This document shows, piece after piece, positions 52,990 through 61,643 of a DNA stretch of 64,000 nt. A program made the translations under genes and the position numbers. The stretch is from CAYSUS01 sp964434165. GTDB lineage: Bacteria; Planctomycetota; Planctomycetia; Pirellulales; Thermoguttaceae. The notes under the pieces were generated by a model. That model was not told where the DNA came from. It searched no databases and saw only the letters and a list, made by a program, of their open reading frames with translations. The stretch is taken from assembly GCA_964434165.1 (NCBI GenBank), contig CAYSUS010000023.1, positions 17,641-81,640 of the forward strand, in the 5' to 3' direction. Position 1 is the first letter of the stretch, and every line of letters begins with the position of its first letter.

Positions 52990-54237
52990 CTACGCCGCGC
53001 GGGCTCGGGCGAAGTCGAGCTGACTGCGGGCCTCGGGCCAGCGGCGCAGGGCGATGGCCGCCTGATGCCCGCCAAAGGCCACGGAGAACTTCAGGGCGTG
53101 CTCGAAGCTGCCGCGGCGGCCGGTCAGGGGCACGCAGTCCAGATCGCACTCCGGGTCCTGGTGGGTAAGGTTCACGGTGGGCGGGGCGAATCCGTCGCGC
53201 AGGGCCAGGGCCGTGATCGCCAGCTCCACGCTCCCGGCCGCGTTGACGAGGTGTCCGAGCATCGACTTGGTCGAGCTGACGCAGGCCGAGTCGGCCGCGC
53301 GCCCCAGGGCCTTGCGGATGCCCCGGGCCTCCATGACGTCGTTCTGCTGCGTGCCCGTGCCGTGGGCGTTGATGTACGCGATGTCGCCGGGCGCCAGGTC
53401 GGCCGCGCGCAGCGTGGCCCCGATCAGGTAGGCCAGGGCCTCGCTGTCGGCATCCAGGCCGGTAACGTGGTAGGCGTCGGCGATCATCTTGCCGGCCAGG
53501 ATTTGCGCATAGATGGAGGCGCCACGTCGCCGGGCGTGGCTGAGCCGCTCGAGCACGAACATGGCCCCGCCCTCGCCCATCACGAACCCGTTGCGGGCCG
53601 CGTCGAACGGCCGGCACGCCTGGCGCGGGTCGTCGTGGTGGGCCAGCACGCGCATCTTGTGGAAGCCCGCCGCGAACAGCGGGTGAAGGGCCTCGGCGCT
53701 GCCGGCCAGGGCCATGTCGCACTGGCCGTCGGCGATCGCGCGCACCGCGGCCAGCACGTCGATCAAACCGCTGGCGCAGGCCGTCGAGTGGCATATCCGC
53801 GGGCCGTAAAGGCCGAACTCGTGGGCCACCGACCAGCAGCCCGTGTTGGGAAGCCACTGCTGCCACCAGCGGACCTCGTTGCCGTTGACACGGGGGTTCT
53901 CCCACGGCACGTAGTTCACCGAGGACGTGTCGCCGATGTGGCCGCTGACCGCGCAGCCAAACCGGTCCGGGTTGATCCGCGCGGGATCGACCGCGGCGTC
54001 CTGGAGGGCCTCGCCGGCGGCTCGCCGGGCAAGGGTGATCACCTTCATCTCGCCCGAGCGGTCGGGCTCGATATCCACCGGGGCGCCGATCAACAGGCCG
54101 TCGGGCACGCCTTCGAGCCCTTCAAGTCGGCGCACGCCGCTACGCCCCTCGCGAACCGCCTGCCAAACCGACTCCCGGTCGAGTCCGACCGAGGCGATCA
54201 TGCCGATTCCGGTGATCACAACCGGCTCGTGGTGCAT
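52990..54237 (-). CDS. Beta-ketoacyl-ACP synthase, FabF-like
   Basis: This protein has 415 residues from the ATG at 54237 (MHHEPVVITGIG), the usual FabF length; in-frame ATGs at 54318 and 54327 would add an unrelated tail. The Cys-His-His-Lys set is visible: C154 in STACASG, H292 in NAHGTGT, K324 and H329 in STKSMLGHL. It condenses malonyl-ACP with acyl-ACP. The sequence around 95-145 (SGHIGDTSSVNYVPWENPRVNGNEVRWWQQWLPNTG) is unlike housekeeping FabF, and no acyl carrier protein gene is nearby, so a secondary or lipid-modification role is possible. Confidence 0.9.
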   Translation of the reverse strand: MHHEPVVITGIGMIASVGLDRESVWQAVREGRSGVRRLEGLEGVPDGLLIGAPVDIEPDRSGEMKVITLARRAAGEALQDAAVDPARINPDRFGCAVSGHIGDTSSVNYVPWENPRVNGNEVRWWQQWLPNTGCWSVAHEFGLYGPRICHSTACASGLIDVLAAVRAIADGQCDMALAGSAEALHPLFAAGFHKMRVLAHHDDPRQACRPFDAARNGFVMGEGGAMFVLERLSHARRRGASIYAQILAGKMIADAYHVTGLDADSEALAYLIGATLRAADLAPGDIAYINAHGTGTQQNDVMEARGIRKALGRAADSACVSSTKSMLGHLVNAAGSVELAITALALRDGFAPPTVNLTHQDPECDLDCVPLTGRRGSFEHALKFSVAFGGHQAAIALRRWPEARSQLDFARARAA

Positions 54238-54529
54238 GGCGGCGTAGAGCGAGTCTTCCGGCAGCGGGGAACGCTCCGCCCGCGGAATCGCGGCGGTCGG
54301 CGGAAAATAGCGAACCATTGCCGCCAACGCCAGCCCAGTTCAGCGGCGAGCGGGGAAGCGGCGCGACCCTGGCGCGTTGGCGATTCTGTGAAAAGCGATA
54401 CTACGTCAGAGGCCTGGCCGTGGACCTTCCGAGTCAGCCCAGCGCGGGGGCACAGTTTGGCCCTGCGCGGGGAGGGCTGCGGCGATCTGGCTCGGCCAAA
54501 AAGAACAGAAAAAAAACCTGCTGGGGGAG
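54238..54529. other. Intergenic region between the ketoacyl synthase and mraZ regulatory DNA
   Basis: These 292 bases contain no gene. The right end holds the minus-strand terminator described separately. Confidence 0.5.
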
Positions 54530-54540
54530 TTGCCAGCAGG
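54509..54540 (-). terminator. Strong intrinsic terminator on the minus strand with no assigned transcript
   Basis: Read on the minus strand, arms CCTGCTGG (54533-54540) and CCAGCAGG (54517-54524) pair perfectly over an 8-base loop and are followed by eight T (54509-54516). No minus-strand gene lies directly to the right, so the terminated transcript is unexplained. Confidence 0.75.
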
Positions 54541-54557
54541 GAGACGTCTGATAAACT
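54530..54557 (+). promoter_or_regulatory. Promoter of mraZ
   Basis: TTGCCA (54530-54535) and TAAACT (54552-54557) are separated by 16 bases. The predicted start of transcription is near 54564, at the first operator-like palindrome. The -35 box overlaps the minus-strand terminator stem. Confidence 0.55.
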
Positions 54558-54563
54558 GCTGCG

Positions 54564-54624
54564 TGTGGGATGGATGCCCGCAATGACAGCATGATGAGAT
54601 ATTGATGTGGGAAAACTGCCCACA
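54564..54624 (+). promoter_or_regulatory. Paired operator-like palindromes downstream of the mraZ promoter
   Basis: Site 1 (54564-54582) reads TGTGGG, 7 bases, CCCGCA. Site 2 (54606-54624) reads TGTGGG, 7 bases, CCCACA, a perfect inverted repeat. Their starts are 42 bases apart, four helical turns. MraZ of other bacteria binds TGGG-type repeats between its own promoter and gene, so autoregulation is likely. Confidence 0.55.
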
Positions 54625-54704
54625 ACGGAGTGAACAAGGCCGCAAGCCCATGCCGTCACGCGAAGCCGCCTCCCCCACCGATTTGAGGGCCCCAGGGGCA
54701 AGCG

Positions 54705-55190
54705 ATGCCGGATCACCGCGAGTTCATCCTGGGCGAGTTCCGTCGCACCCTGGACGACCGCTTTCGCGTGGTCCTTCCCTCCGAGCTGGTCGAGCCTCTG
54801 GCCCAGGGCGAGGGAGGTTGCTTCCTGGCCAAGGAACGGCCCGGCTGCTTGAGCCTGTGGAGCGCGGACCGCTGGCAGGCCAAGCTCGACGAGGGGGTCG
54901 CCCTGATCGAGCAGAAGATGCGGGCCGGCAAGCTGGAGGGCCGCATCGGTCAGGTGCAGCTTCTCGGACGCCTGCTCTCCACCCGGCACCGCTCCGTTCA
55001 CTTGGGCGACCGGGGGCGGCTGCTGATTCCCGAGGGTTTCCGCGAGTTCCTGGGCGTCGAGCCCGGCGGCGAGCTGCTCCTGGTCGGGGCGGCCGTGTGC
55101 GCGGAGATCTGGCAGCCCTCAGCCTGGGTCAAGTACGTGGGGGCACGGATGCCCAAGTTCCGCCGTCTCTTCGACCACCTCGCTCAATAA
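54705..55190 (+). CDS. mraZ: Transcriptional regulator MraZ
   Basis: This protein has 161 residues. It has two AbrB-like swapped-hairpin halves with the family pattern: FILGEFRRTLDDRFRVVLPSELVEPL in the first and LSTRHRSVHLGDRGRLLIPEGFREFLGVEPGGELLLVG in the second. MraZ normally represses the division and cell wall (dcw) cluster and itself. Here no rsmH, ftsI, mur or ftsZ genes follow; the next gene is antisense DUF1844. This fits planctomycetes, which lack FtsZ. AGGGG precedes the ATG by 7 bases. Operator-like palindromes lie in the leader. Confidence 0.94.
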   Translation: MPDHREFILGEFRRTLDDRFRVVLPSELVEPLAQGEGGCFLAKERPGCLSLWSADRWQAKLDEGVALIEQKMRAGKLEGRIGQVQLLGRLLSTRHRSVHLGDRGRLLIPEGFREFLGVEPGGELLLVGAAVCAEIWQPSAWVKYVGARMPKFRRLFDHLAQ

Positions 55191-55408
55191 GCCCCGTTAC
55201 CATGTCCGGTCCGGTGGACAACACCTTTTTCCGTACCCCCGGCGCGTGTCACCCTGCTGGGAATGCAAGTCACCAAGGAGAGGGCAAGGGCTCACGGATG
55301 GGCCATTCCGTTTGCCGGGCCGGGCATGGTTTCTTCTTCCACCTGCTTTGCGGGCACCTTCGCCCTGCGGCCTTCTGACGGTCGCGGTTCGGGTCGTCGC
55401 AAGCCACC

Positions 55409-55816
55409 TTACTGGGGCTTCTTTCCGCCGCCGTCCTGGACCGAGATGAAGCCCATGCGGAGCTCGTGGAGCACGTTGTCCATGAGCTGCGTCTCGTCGG
55501 GCGTGCGGTTGCCCTCGGTCTTCTCGTAGAGGACTTGCAGGGTGTCGATGAAGTGCTTGGCCTCATCCGGGCGCCGCTCGGCCTGGTTGGTGAGGGGATT
55601 GGGCACCAGACCCATCGCGACCATGGACTGCGTGGCCAGGGTGGTGACCAGGAAGCTCAGCGAGGCCGGGGGCAGCGATCCGGCCCGCGGCTGCGACGGG
55701 GCATCGGCCTGCCCCTCCTGCTCCCGCGCCCGTGCTGCGGCCTTCTCGGCCTCGACCTGCGACTTCCAGTCCTCGTCGATGATGATCTTCTTGCCCTGGT
55801 CCGGCGTCTCGCTCAT
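55409..55816 (-). CDS. DUF1844 protein
   Basis: This protein has 135 residues from the ATG at 55816, with AAGGGA upstream. The family core is present: KIIIDEDWKSQVEAEKA at the start, an acidic, Ala/Gln-rich linker, then ASLSFLVTTLATQSMVAMGLVPNPLTNQAERRPDEAKHFIDTLQVLYEKTEGNRTPDE. It is a small cytosolic protein of unknown role, widespread in planctomycetes. It is convergent with mraZ and divergent from the hemerythrin gene. Confidence 0.92.
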   Translation of the reverse strand: MSETPDQGKKIIIDEDWKSQVEAEKAAARAREQEGQADAPSQPRAGSLPPASLSFLVTTLATQSMVAMGLVPNPLTNQAERRPDEAKHFIDTLQVLYEKTEGNRTPDETQLMDNVLHELRMGFISVQDGGGKKPQ

Positions 55817-56066
55817 GGCGCATTCCCTTGGGATTCCGGTCGCAACCTCAAGTGCCCGACGGCTCTTCTCCAACCTAGCAAGCGCCGCGCGACCTGGCAA
55901 TCGCGGACGCGGGCCGCAGGACGCCCGCCGACCGGAGGCCGTGCCGGTCGGTCCGGACGGCCCGGAGATTTCGTGACGGGGCATCGCCGCCTGAGTATAT
56001 TGTGAAGGTCGGCAGGCCGCCGGGCCTGCCCTGGCACCTCCCACCCGCGAGACAGGAGTCCCGCGC

Positions 56067-56513
56067 ATGCCGACCGACGGCCCGGACGCGGCCCGACATC
56101 AGCGCATCGCCGACGACCACCGGGCCCTCAAGGCGCTGCTCGCCCGGATCGACGAGGCCCTCGACCAGCGGAACAAGTCGGTTGCCGAGGTCGGCGACCT
56201 GCTCGGCGAGCTGGGCGACCGGTTGATCCGACACTTCACCCTGGAAGAGGAGGGCGGCTACTTTGCCGAGGCCCTCACGCACGCCCCGCGCCTGGTGGCC
56301 AAGGCCAACGAGCTGCTCGCCCAGCACCCCAGGATGTGCACGCGGGCGAGCGAGCTTGTGCAGCTTGCCTCGGCCGAAAGCCCCACCGAAACCTGGTGGC
56401 GCCAGACCCGCGAGCGGTTCCTCGCCTTCCAGGAGGAGCTGCTCAAGCACGAGCGGGCCGAGGACGGCCTGTTGCAGGAGGCCTACCAGCGAGACCTCGG
56501 CGCCAACGACTGA
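56067..56513 (+). CDS. Hemerythrin-domain protein
   Basis: This protein has 148 residues, a four-helix bundle with the di-iron ligand pattern of bacterial hemerythrins: H18 in DDHRAL, H56 and E60 in RHFTLEEEGGYF, H87 in AQHPRM, and His/Glu in LKHERAEDGLLQEA. It may bind oxygen or nitric oxide, or act in iron storage or stress sensing. There is no signal peptide. It precedes the double FAD oxidoreductase by 138 bases on the same strand. Confidence 0.9.
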   Translation: MPTDGPDAARHQRIADDHRALKALLARIDEALDQRNKSVAEVGDLLGELGDRLIRHFTLEEEGGYFAEALTHAPRLVAKANELLAQHPRMCTRASELVQLASAESPTETWWRQTRERFLAFQEELLKHERAEDGLLQEAYQRDLGAND

Positions 56514-56651
56514 AACGCCGCCAGGACGTTCGCCCCCATCACCAGCATCCCGAACAAGAAGTTCTCCGGGCCGGGCCGTGTCGGCCCGGCCCGGAATCCG
56601 AGAGAAGCCGCCGCACACCTTCGACCTTCCCCAAGCCCGGGAGACCACCCC

Positions 56652-59600
56652 ATGAGACGATCGCACGCTTGGACCTGCCTCGCCCTGATCGCGCTATTCT
56701 GCCCGACCGCTCTGGCCGCCGCGCCATCGGCGGTCAACGAGTCGGCCCGCCAGATCCCCGTGGCCTACGACGTGGACGTGCTGGTCGTGGGCGGATCGAC
56801 CGGCGCGGTCGAGGCCGCCGTGGCCGCGGCCGGCGAGGGGGCCAAGGTCTTCCTCGCCGCGCCGAATCCTTACCTGGGCGACGACATGACCGCCACGCTC
56901 CGCCTGTGGCTGGAGGAAGGCGAAGAGCCCAGCACCGAATTGTGCCGCAAGCTGTTCAGCGATCCCCTAATCAGCGCCGGTGGGCCCAGCCCGAACCGCA
57001 TCGCCTGCACGTACGAGCCCGACATCGCGTCGGCCGATTATCACAAGGACAGCAAGTCGTCCCCCAAGCTCACCGACGGGCTCTGGGGCGCCGCCTCCAA
57101 GGACAGCGTGCAGTACGACGGCGACGTGAACCTCGTCGTCGATCTGGGCAAGGCGCACTCCGTCGATCGGGCCCGGGTGGTCTGCTATCAGCGTACGAAC
57201 GGCGAGGACCGATCGCGCAACTTCAAGGTGGCCTCGATCACGTTCTTCACCAGCGACGACGGCGAGTCGTGGGAGAAGGCCGCCGAGGAGGTCAACCGGG
57301 CCAGGCCCGACCAGACGGGCGACTTCGGCACGGTGATCCTATCGGCGCCCCTGAAGACCAAGGCCCGCTACGTGAAGCTGGCCGTGAAGAAGGCCGAGGA
57401 CGTGGACCGTATCCTGCTGGGCGAGATCGAGATCCTCGCCCCGGCCGACGACCAGCCGGCCCCGCCGCCCACATATCGCGCCCCGCGCCCGATGCACGTG
57501 AAGAAGACGCTCGACGAGGCCCTCCTGGAGGCCGACGTCACGTTCCTCTATAGCTGCTACCCGACCGACGTCCTGACCGACGGCCAGGGCTCGGTGTGCG
57601 GCATCGTGATGGCCAACCGGGCAGGGCGCCAGGCCGTGGTGGCCAAACGGATCATCGACGCCACGGACCGCGCCACGGTCGCGCGCCTGGCTGGCGCGGA
57701 ATTCCGTCCCTATCCGGCCGGCACGCAGGCGTTCCAGCGCGTGATCATCGGCGGCCGCGTGCGGGAGGGCGAAGGCGTCCGCGCCCGCGTGATTCCCACA
57801 CGGTTCCAGGGCCGCACGCCGAACCGGGTCGAGGGCTCCGGCGGCCTTTACGACGCCATCGAGTACACCCTGGAGCTGCCCATGGCCGACGCGAGCTACG
57901 CCTCGTGGGCCAAGGCCGACCAGATCGCCCGCACCAAGACCTACGATCCGGACCAGCAGTTCACCTCCGACGTGCTGTTCCAGGTGCCGCCCGACCCCGT
58001 CGAGGCCGATCCCGACCTGGCGCCCGCCGGCCACCGGCCCAAGGGACTGGAGCCGGTGTTCATCCTCGGCGGATGCGCCGACGTAGCGCGCGACCAGGCG
58101 GCCGCGCTGCTCCGCCCGGCCGCGCTGATGGAGCTGGGCCGCAAGATCGGCAGCGAGGCGGCCAGGGAAGCGAGCGCCGCCGCCCGTCCCAGCGGCGTGA
58201 AGCTCGCCGGCGAGCCCGTCGAGAAGCCCGCGGCGGCGGGCGACGTGAAGGAGTTCCTCAGCGGCGTGCGCCCGATCCAGGACCTGCCGACCATCCCGCA
58301 GGACGCCCGGGCCGTGCCCGTGCTGGGCGAGTACGACGTGGTGGTCGTGGGCGGCGGGACGGCGGGGGCCCCGGCCGGCATCGCCGCGGCCCGCCAAGGG
58401 GCGAAGACCCTGGTCGTCGAACTCCATTACGGACTGGGCGGCGTGGGCACGGTGGGCGCGATCTCCAAGTATTACTGGGGCAATCGCGTGGGCTTCACGG
58501 CCACCGTGCCCGAGGGCGGCTCCTGGCTCATCGAGCGCCGCATGGAATGGTGGCGGAGCGAGATCCTCAAGGCCGGCGGCGAGATCTGGTTCGGCACGAT
58601 GGGCTGCGGGGCCTTCGTCGAAGGCGACGAGGTCCAGGGCGTGGTGGTCGCCACACCCGAGGGCCGCGGCGTGGTGCTGGCCAAGACGGTCATCGACGCC
58701 ACGGGCAACTCGGACGTGGCCGCCGCGGCCGGAGCCAAGTGCTATTACACCGACGACTCCGAGCTGGCCATGCAGGGCACGGGCCTGCCGGGCCGCACCC
58801 TGGGCACGAGCTACACGAACACCGACTTCACCATCGCCGACGAGACCGACGTGGTCGATATCTGGCACCTCTACGTGTTCGCCAAGAACAAGTACGAGAA
58901 GGCCTTCGACCAGGGCCGGCTGGTGGATACGCGCGAGCGGCGCCGCATCGTGGGCGAAGCCACGATCACCCTGCTCGACCAGGTCAACGGCCGCACCTAT
59001 CCCGACAGCGTCGTGGTGGCCTACAGCAACTTCGACACCCACGGCTACACGGTCGATCCGTACCTGGAGCTCGACCATCCCGAGAAGGGCGGCTTCCGCA
59101 TCTACATCCCCTACCGCGCCATGCTGCCCAAGGGGCTCCAGGGGATCCTCGTCGTCGGGCTGGGCATCAGCGCCCATCGCGACGCCGTGCCGATGATCCG
59201 CATGCAGCCCGACATCCAGAACGGCGGCTACGCGGCCGGCGTGGCCTGCGCCATGGCGACCAGGGCCGGCGTGCCGCTCCGCTACATCGACCTCCGCAAG
59301 CTCCAGGAGCACCTCGTCGAGATCGACAACCTGCCCGAGACCGTGCTCGAGGACAAGGACTCCTACCCCTTCCCGGCGGAGGAGATCGCCAAGGCGGTCG
59401 AGAGCGTCAAGGACGATTTCAAGGGTGTATCGATCCTGCTGGCCCAGCCCGACGACGCCCTGCCGCTGGTCCGCAAGGCCTACGAGTCAGCCCAGACCGC
59501 CGAGGACAAGCTCACCTACGCCCGCATCCTGGCGGTGCTGGGCGACGGCGCGGGCGCGGAGACCTTGATCGAGGCGGTCCGAAAGCACGAGGAGTGGGAC

Positions 59601-60104
59601 AAGGGCTGGGACTACCGGGGCATGGGCCAGTTCGGCTCGGCCCTCAGCCCCCTGGACCAGTTGATCGTCGCCCTGGGGCGCACCGGCGAGAAGCAGGCCG
59701 TGCCGGCGATCCTGGAGAAGGCCGAGAAGCTCGACGCCAGCAGCGAGTTTTCGCACCATCGCGCGGTAGCTTTGGCCCTGGAGATGATCGGCGACCGGTC
59801 GGCCGCCAAGCCGCTGGCCGACATCCTCACCCAGCCCGACATCGCGGGCTACGTGCACGATACGGTCGAGGAGGCGATCCGCCGCGACCAGGAGAGCCCC
59901 GGGGGCACCAACGCGGTGCAGACGCGGCGCAACTCGCTCCGCGAGCTGTCGCTCGCCCGGGCCCTGTTCCGCTGCGGCGACTACGGCGGCATCGGCCGGC
60001 AGATCCTCACGCGCTACACCAACGACCTCCGCGGCCACTTCGCCCGCCACGCCAAGGCGGTGCTCGACGAGGCGGCGAAGAAGGAGAAGCCCGAGACGCG
60101 GTAG
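56652..60104 (+). CDS. Exported tandem FAD-dependent oxidoreductase with inserted discoidin-like domain and HEAT tail
   Basis: This protein has 1150 residues from the ATG at 56652, after GGGAGACC. A signal peptide (about 1-24) precedes a first FAD-binding motif, VDVLVVGGSTGAVEAA (41-56). A module at about 131-263 with LTDGLWGAASKDSVQYDGDVNLVVDLGKAHSVDRARV, FFTSDDGESW and RYVKLAV is discoidin/F5-8-like and probably binds sugars. The first oxidoreductase then resumes (RIIDATDRATVARLAGAEF). A second complete FAD domain starts YDVVVVGGGTAGAPAG (about 560) with IDATGNSDVAAAAGA and VVGLGISAHRDAVPMIRMQPDIQNGGYAAGVA. Residues about 940-1145 look like HEAT repeats. It is probably an extracytoplasmic sugar- or glycan-oxidising enzyme. 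The substrate is unknown. Confidence 0.88.
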   Translation: MRRSHAWTCLALIALFCPTALAAAPSAVNESARQIPVAYDVDVLVVGGSTGAVEAAVAAAGEGAKVFLAAPNPYLGDDMTATLRLWLEEGEEPSTELCRKLFSDPLISAGGPSPNRIACTYEPDIASADYHKDSKSSPKLTDGLWGAASKDSVQYDGDVNLVVDLGKAHSVDRARVVCYQRTNGEDRSRNFKVASITFFTSDDGESWEKAAEEVNRARPDQTGDFGTVILSAPLKTKARYVKLAVKKAEDVDRILLGEIEILAPADDQPAPPPTYRAPRPMHVKKTLDEALLEADVTFLYSCYPTDVLTDGQGSVCGIVMANRAGRQAVVAKRIIDATDRATVARLAGAEFRPYPAGTQAFQRVIIGGRVREGEGVRARVIPTRFQGRTPNRVEGSGGLYDAIEYTLELPMADASYASWAKADQIARTKTYDPDQQFTSDVLFQVPPDPVEADPDLAPAGHRPKGLEPVFILGGCADVARDQAAALLRPAALMELGRKIGSEAAREASAAARPSGVKLAGEPVEKPAAAGDVKEFLSGVRPIQDLPTIPQDARAVPVLGEYDVVVVGGGTAGAPAGIAAARQGAKTLVVELHYGLGGVGTVGAISKYYWGNRVGFTATVPEGGSWLIERRMEWWRSEILKAGGEIWFGTMGCGAFVEGDEVQGVVVATPEGRGVVLAKTVIDATGNSDVAAAAGAKCYYTDDSELAMQGTGLPGRTLGTSYTNTDFTIADETDVVDIWHLYVFAKNKYEKAFDQGRLVDTRERRRIVGEATITLLDQVNGRTYPDSVVVAYSNFDTHGYTVDPYLELDHPEKGGFRIYIPYRAMLPKGLQGILVVGLGISAHRDAVPMIRMQPDIQNGGYAAGVACAMATRAGVPLRYIDLRKLQEHLVEIDNLPETVLEDKDSYPFPAEEIAKAVESVKDDFKGVSILLAQPDDALPLVRKAYESAQTAEDKLTYARILAVLGDGAGAETLIEAVRKHEEWDKGWDYRGMGQFGSALSPLDQLIVALGRTGEKQAVPAILEKAEKLDASSEFSHHRAVALALEMIGDRSAAKPLADILTQPDIAGYVHDTVEEAIRRDQESPGGTNAVQTRRNSLRELSLARALFRCGDYGGIGRQILTRYTNDLRGHFARHAKAVLDEAAKKEKPETR

Positions 60105-60423
60105 CGGGCACCGAGGCGTCAGGAGCCAGAAGGATCGCCCGCCTGGGTGCGGGAACACCGCTTGCCGGGCAACTCCAAACCGAAGTGGACGGCACGCGGA
60201 GCGTGCCTACTAGTGCGCCTGGGTGCCACGCCCCGGCCTGGGACCGAGGGTGGGGGGGGGCACCCTCGCCCCGCCGCGGCTTCCGAGTGGACCATCTTTG
60301 CCAAGATGCTTATAATTCCCGGCCGGCTCCCAGCAGCCTTAGGCCGCTAATGTTCACTTTTCGGCTAACGTTAGACGGTGCCGGCCGCCTGAGCGCTTGA
60401 TGACCCTCCGCGAAAGGATCGCC
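60105..60423. promoter_or_regulatory. Intergenic region with hairpins and the cysK promoter
   Basis: This region has 319 bases. GGCACGCGGAGCGTGCC (60191-60207) is a tight hairpin of a type I recall as common between planctomycete genes; a G-rich run follows at about 60250. TGGACC (60288-60293) and TATAAT (60311-60316), 17 bases apart, are the likely cysK promoter. Confidence 0.55.
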
Positions 60424-61383
60424 ATGCCGTCCGTCAACTCCGGCCAGATCTTCAGCGACATCACCCACTGCGTCGGCAATACCCCGCTTGTCCAGCTTCG
60501 CCGCGTCGCGGCGGGCTGCGCGGCCACGGTGCTGGCCAAGCTGGAGAACTTCAATCCCCTGTGGAGCGTGAAGGACCGCATCGCCAAGTCGATGATCGAC
60601 GCCGCGGAGCAGGACGGCCGGATCAAGGACGACACGGTCGTCATCGAGCCGACCAGCGGGAACACGGGGATCGGTCTGGCGTACGTCTGCGCCGCGCGGG
60701 GCTACAAGCTGATGGTGACCATGCCCGAGAGCATGAGCCTGGAGCGCCGCCGGCTGCTGAAGGCTTTCGGCGCGGAGCTCGTGCTCACGCCGGCGGCCGA
60801 GGGCATGCCCGGCGCGGTGCGCAAGGCCACGGAGCTGGTGTCCGATCACGCCCATCTCTTCATGCCGCAGCAGTTCAACAACCCGGCCAACCCCGAGATC
60901 CACCGCAAGACCACAGCCGAGGAGATCTGGCGCGACACCGGCGGCCAGGTCGACGTCTTCGTCGCCGGCGTGGGCACGGGCGGCACGATCACGGGCGTGG
61001 GCGAGGTGCTCAAACAGCGCAACCCCGCGGTCAGGATCGTGGCGGTCGAGCCGGCCAACAGCCCGGTCATCTCCCAGAAGCTCGCCGGCCAGGAGCTCAA
61101 GCCGGGCAAGCACACCATTCAGGGGATCGGGGCCGGATTCATCCCCCAGGTCCTCAACCTGGAGGTTATCGACGAGGTGATCCAGGTGCAGGACGAAGAG
61201 GCCATGGAAACCGCGCGCCGGCTGGCCAAGGAGGAGGGCTTCATGTGCGGCATCAGTTGCGGTGCGGCCACGGTGGCCGCGCTCCAGGTGGCGCGCCGCG
61301 AGGAGAACGCGGGCAAGCGGATCGTCGTGGTCCTGCCCGACCTTGGCGAGCGATACCTCTCCACGCGGCTGTTTCCCGAGTAG
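60424..61383 (+). CDS. cysK: Cysteine synthase A (O-acetylserine sulfhydrylase)
   Basis: This protein has 319 residues from the ATG at 60424, with AAAGGA upstream. It is a PLP enzyme that makes cysteine from O-acetylserine and sulfide. K50 in NPLWSVKDR is the PLP lysine. PTSGNTGIGLA binds substrate and GVGTGGTITG binds the PLP phosphate. GISCGAATVAAL and a short C-terminus complete the CysK type; there is no CBS domain. No cysE is adjacent. Confidence 0.95.
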   Translation: MPSVNSGQIFSDITHCVGNTPLVQLRRVAAGCAATVLAKLENFNPLWSVKDRIAKSMIDAAEQDGRIKDDTVVIEPTSGNTGIGLAYVCAARGYKLMVTMPESMSLERRRLLKAFGAELVLTPAAEGMPGAVRKATELVSDHAHLFMPQQFNNPANPEIHRKTTAEEIWRDTGGQVDVFVAGVGTGGTITGVGEVLKQRNPAVRIVAVEPANSPVISQKLAGQELKPGKHTIQGIGAGFIPQVLNLEVIDEVIQVQDEEAMETARRLAKEEGFMCGISCGAATVAALQVARREENAGKRIVVVLPDLGERYLSTRLFPE

Positions 61384-61643
61384 CCGGCGCCTGGGCAGGG
61401 CGGCGGAGATGCGTGTTGCAGGTTGAGCAGCACGTCCCCCTTGGTCGGGTGGAGGGAACGCCGCCGACCGATCCCTGGCGGCAAGGGACCCTACTGGATA
61501 GAATGGAAATTGTCGAGCCTGGGGCTCCGTTCGCAGTCTCTTGAGAAGGCGACCTTAGCGAACTGCTGGCCGGGCTCGTTGGGGACGGGCAGTCAAGGGC
61601 GTGCCCGTCCCCCACCCGGAACTATTCCCCGAAGAGGCTTCTC

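Noticed and set aside
55203..55232. mraZ terminator (TGTCC/GGACA stem then five T)
   Set aside because: The stem is only 5 bp and the T run is 5 bases away from it, too weak to call.
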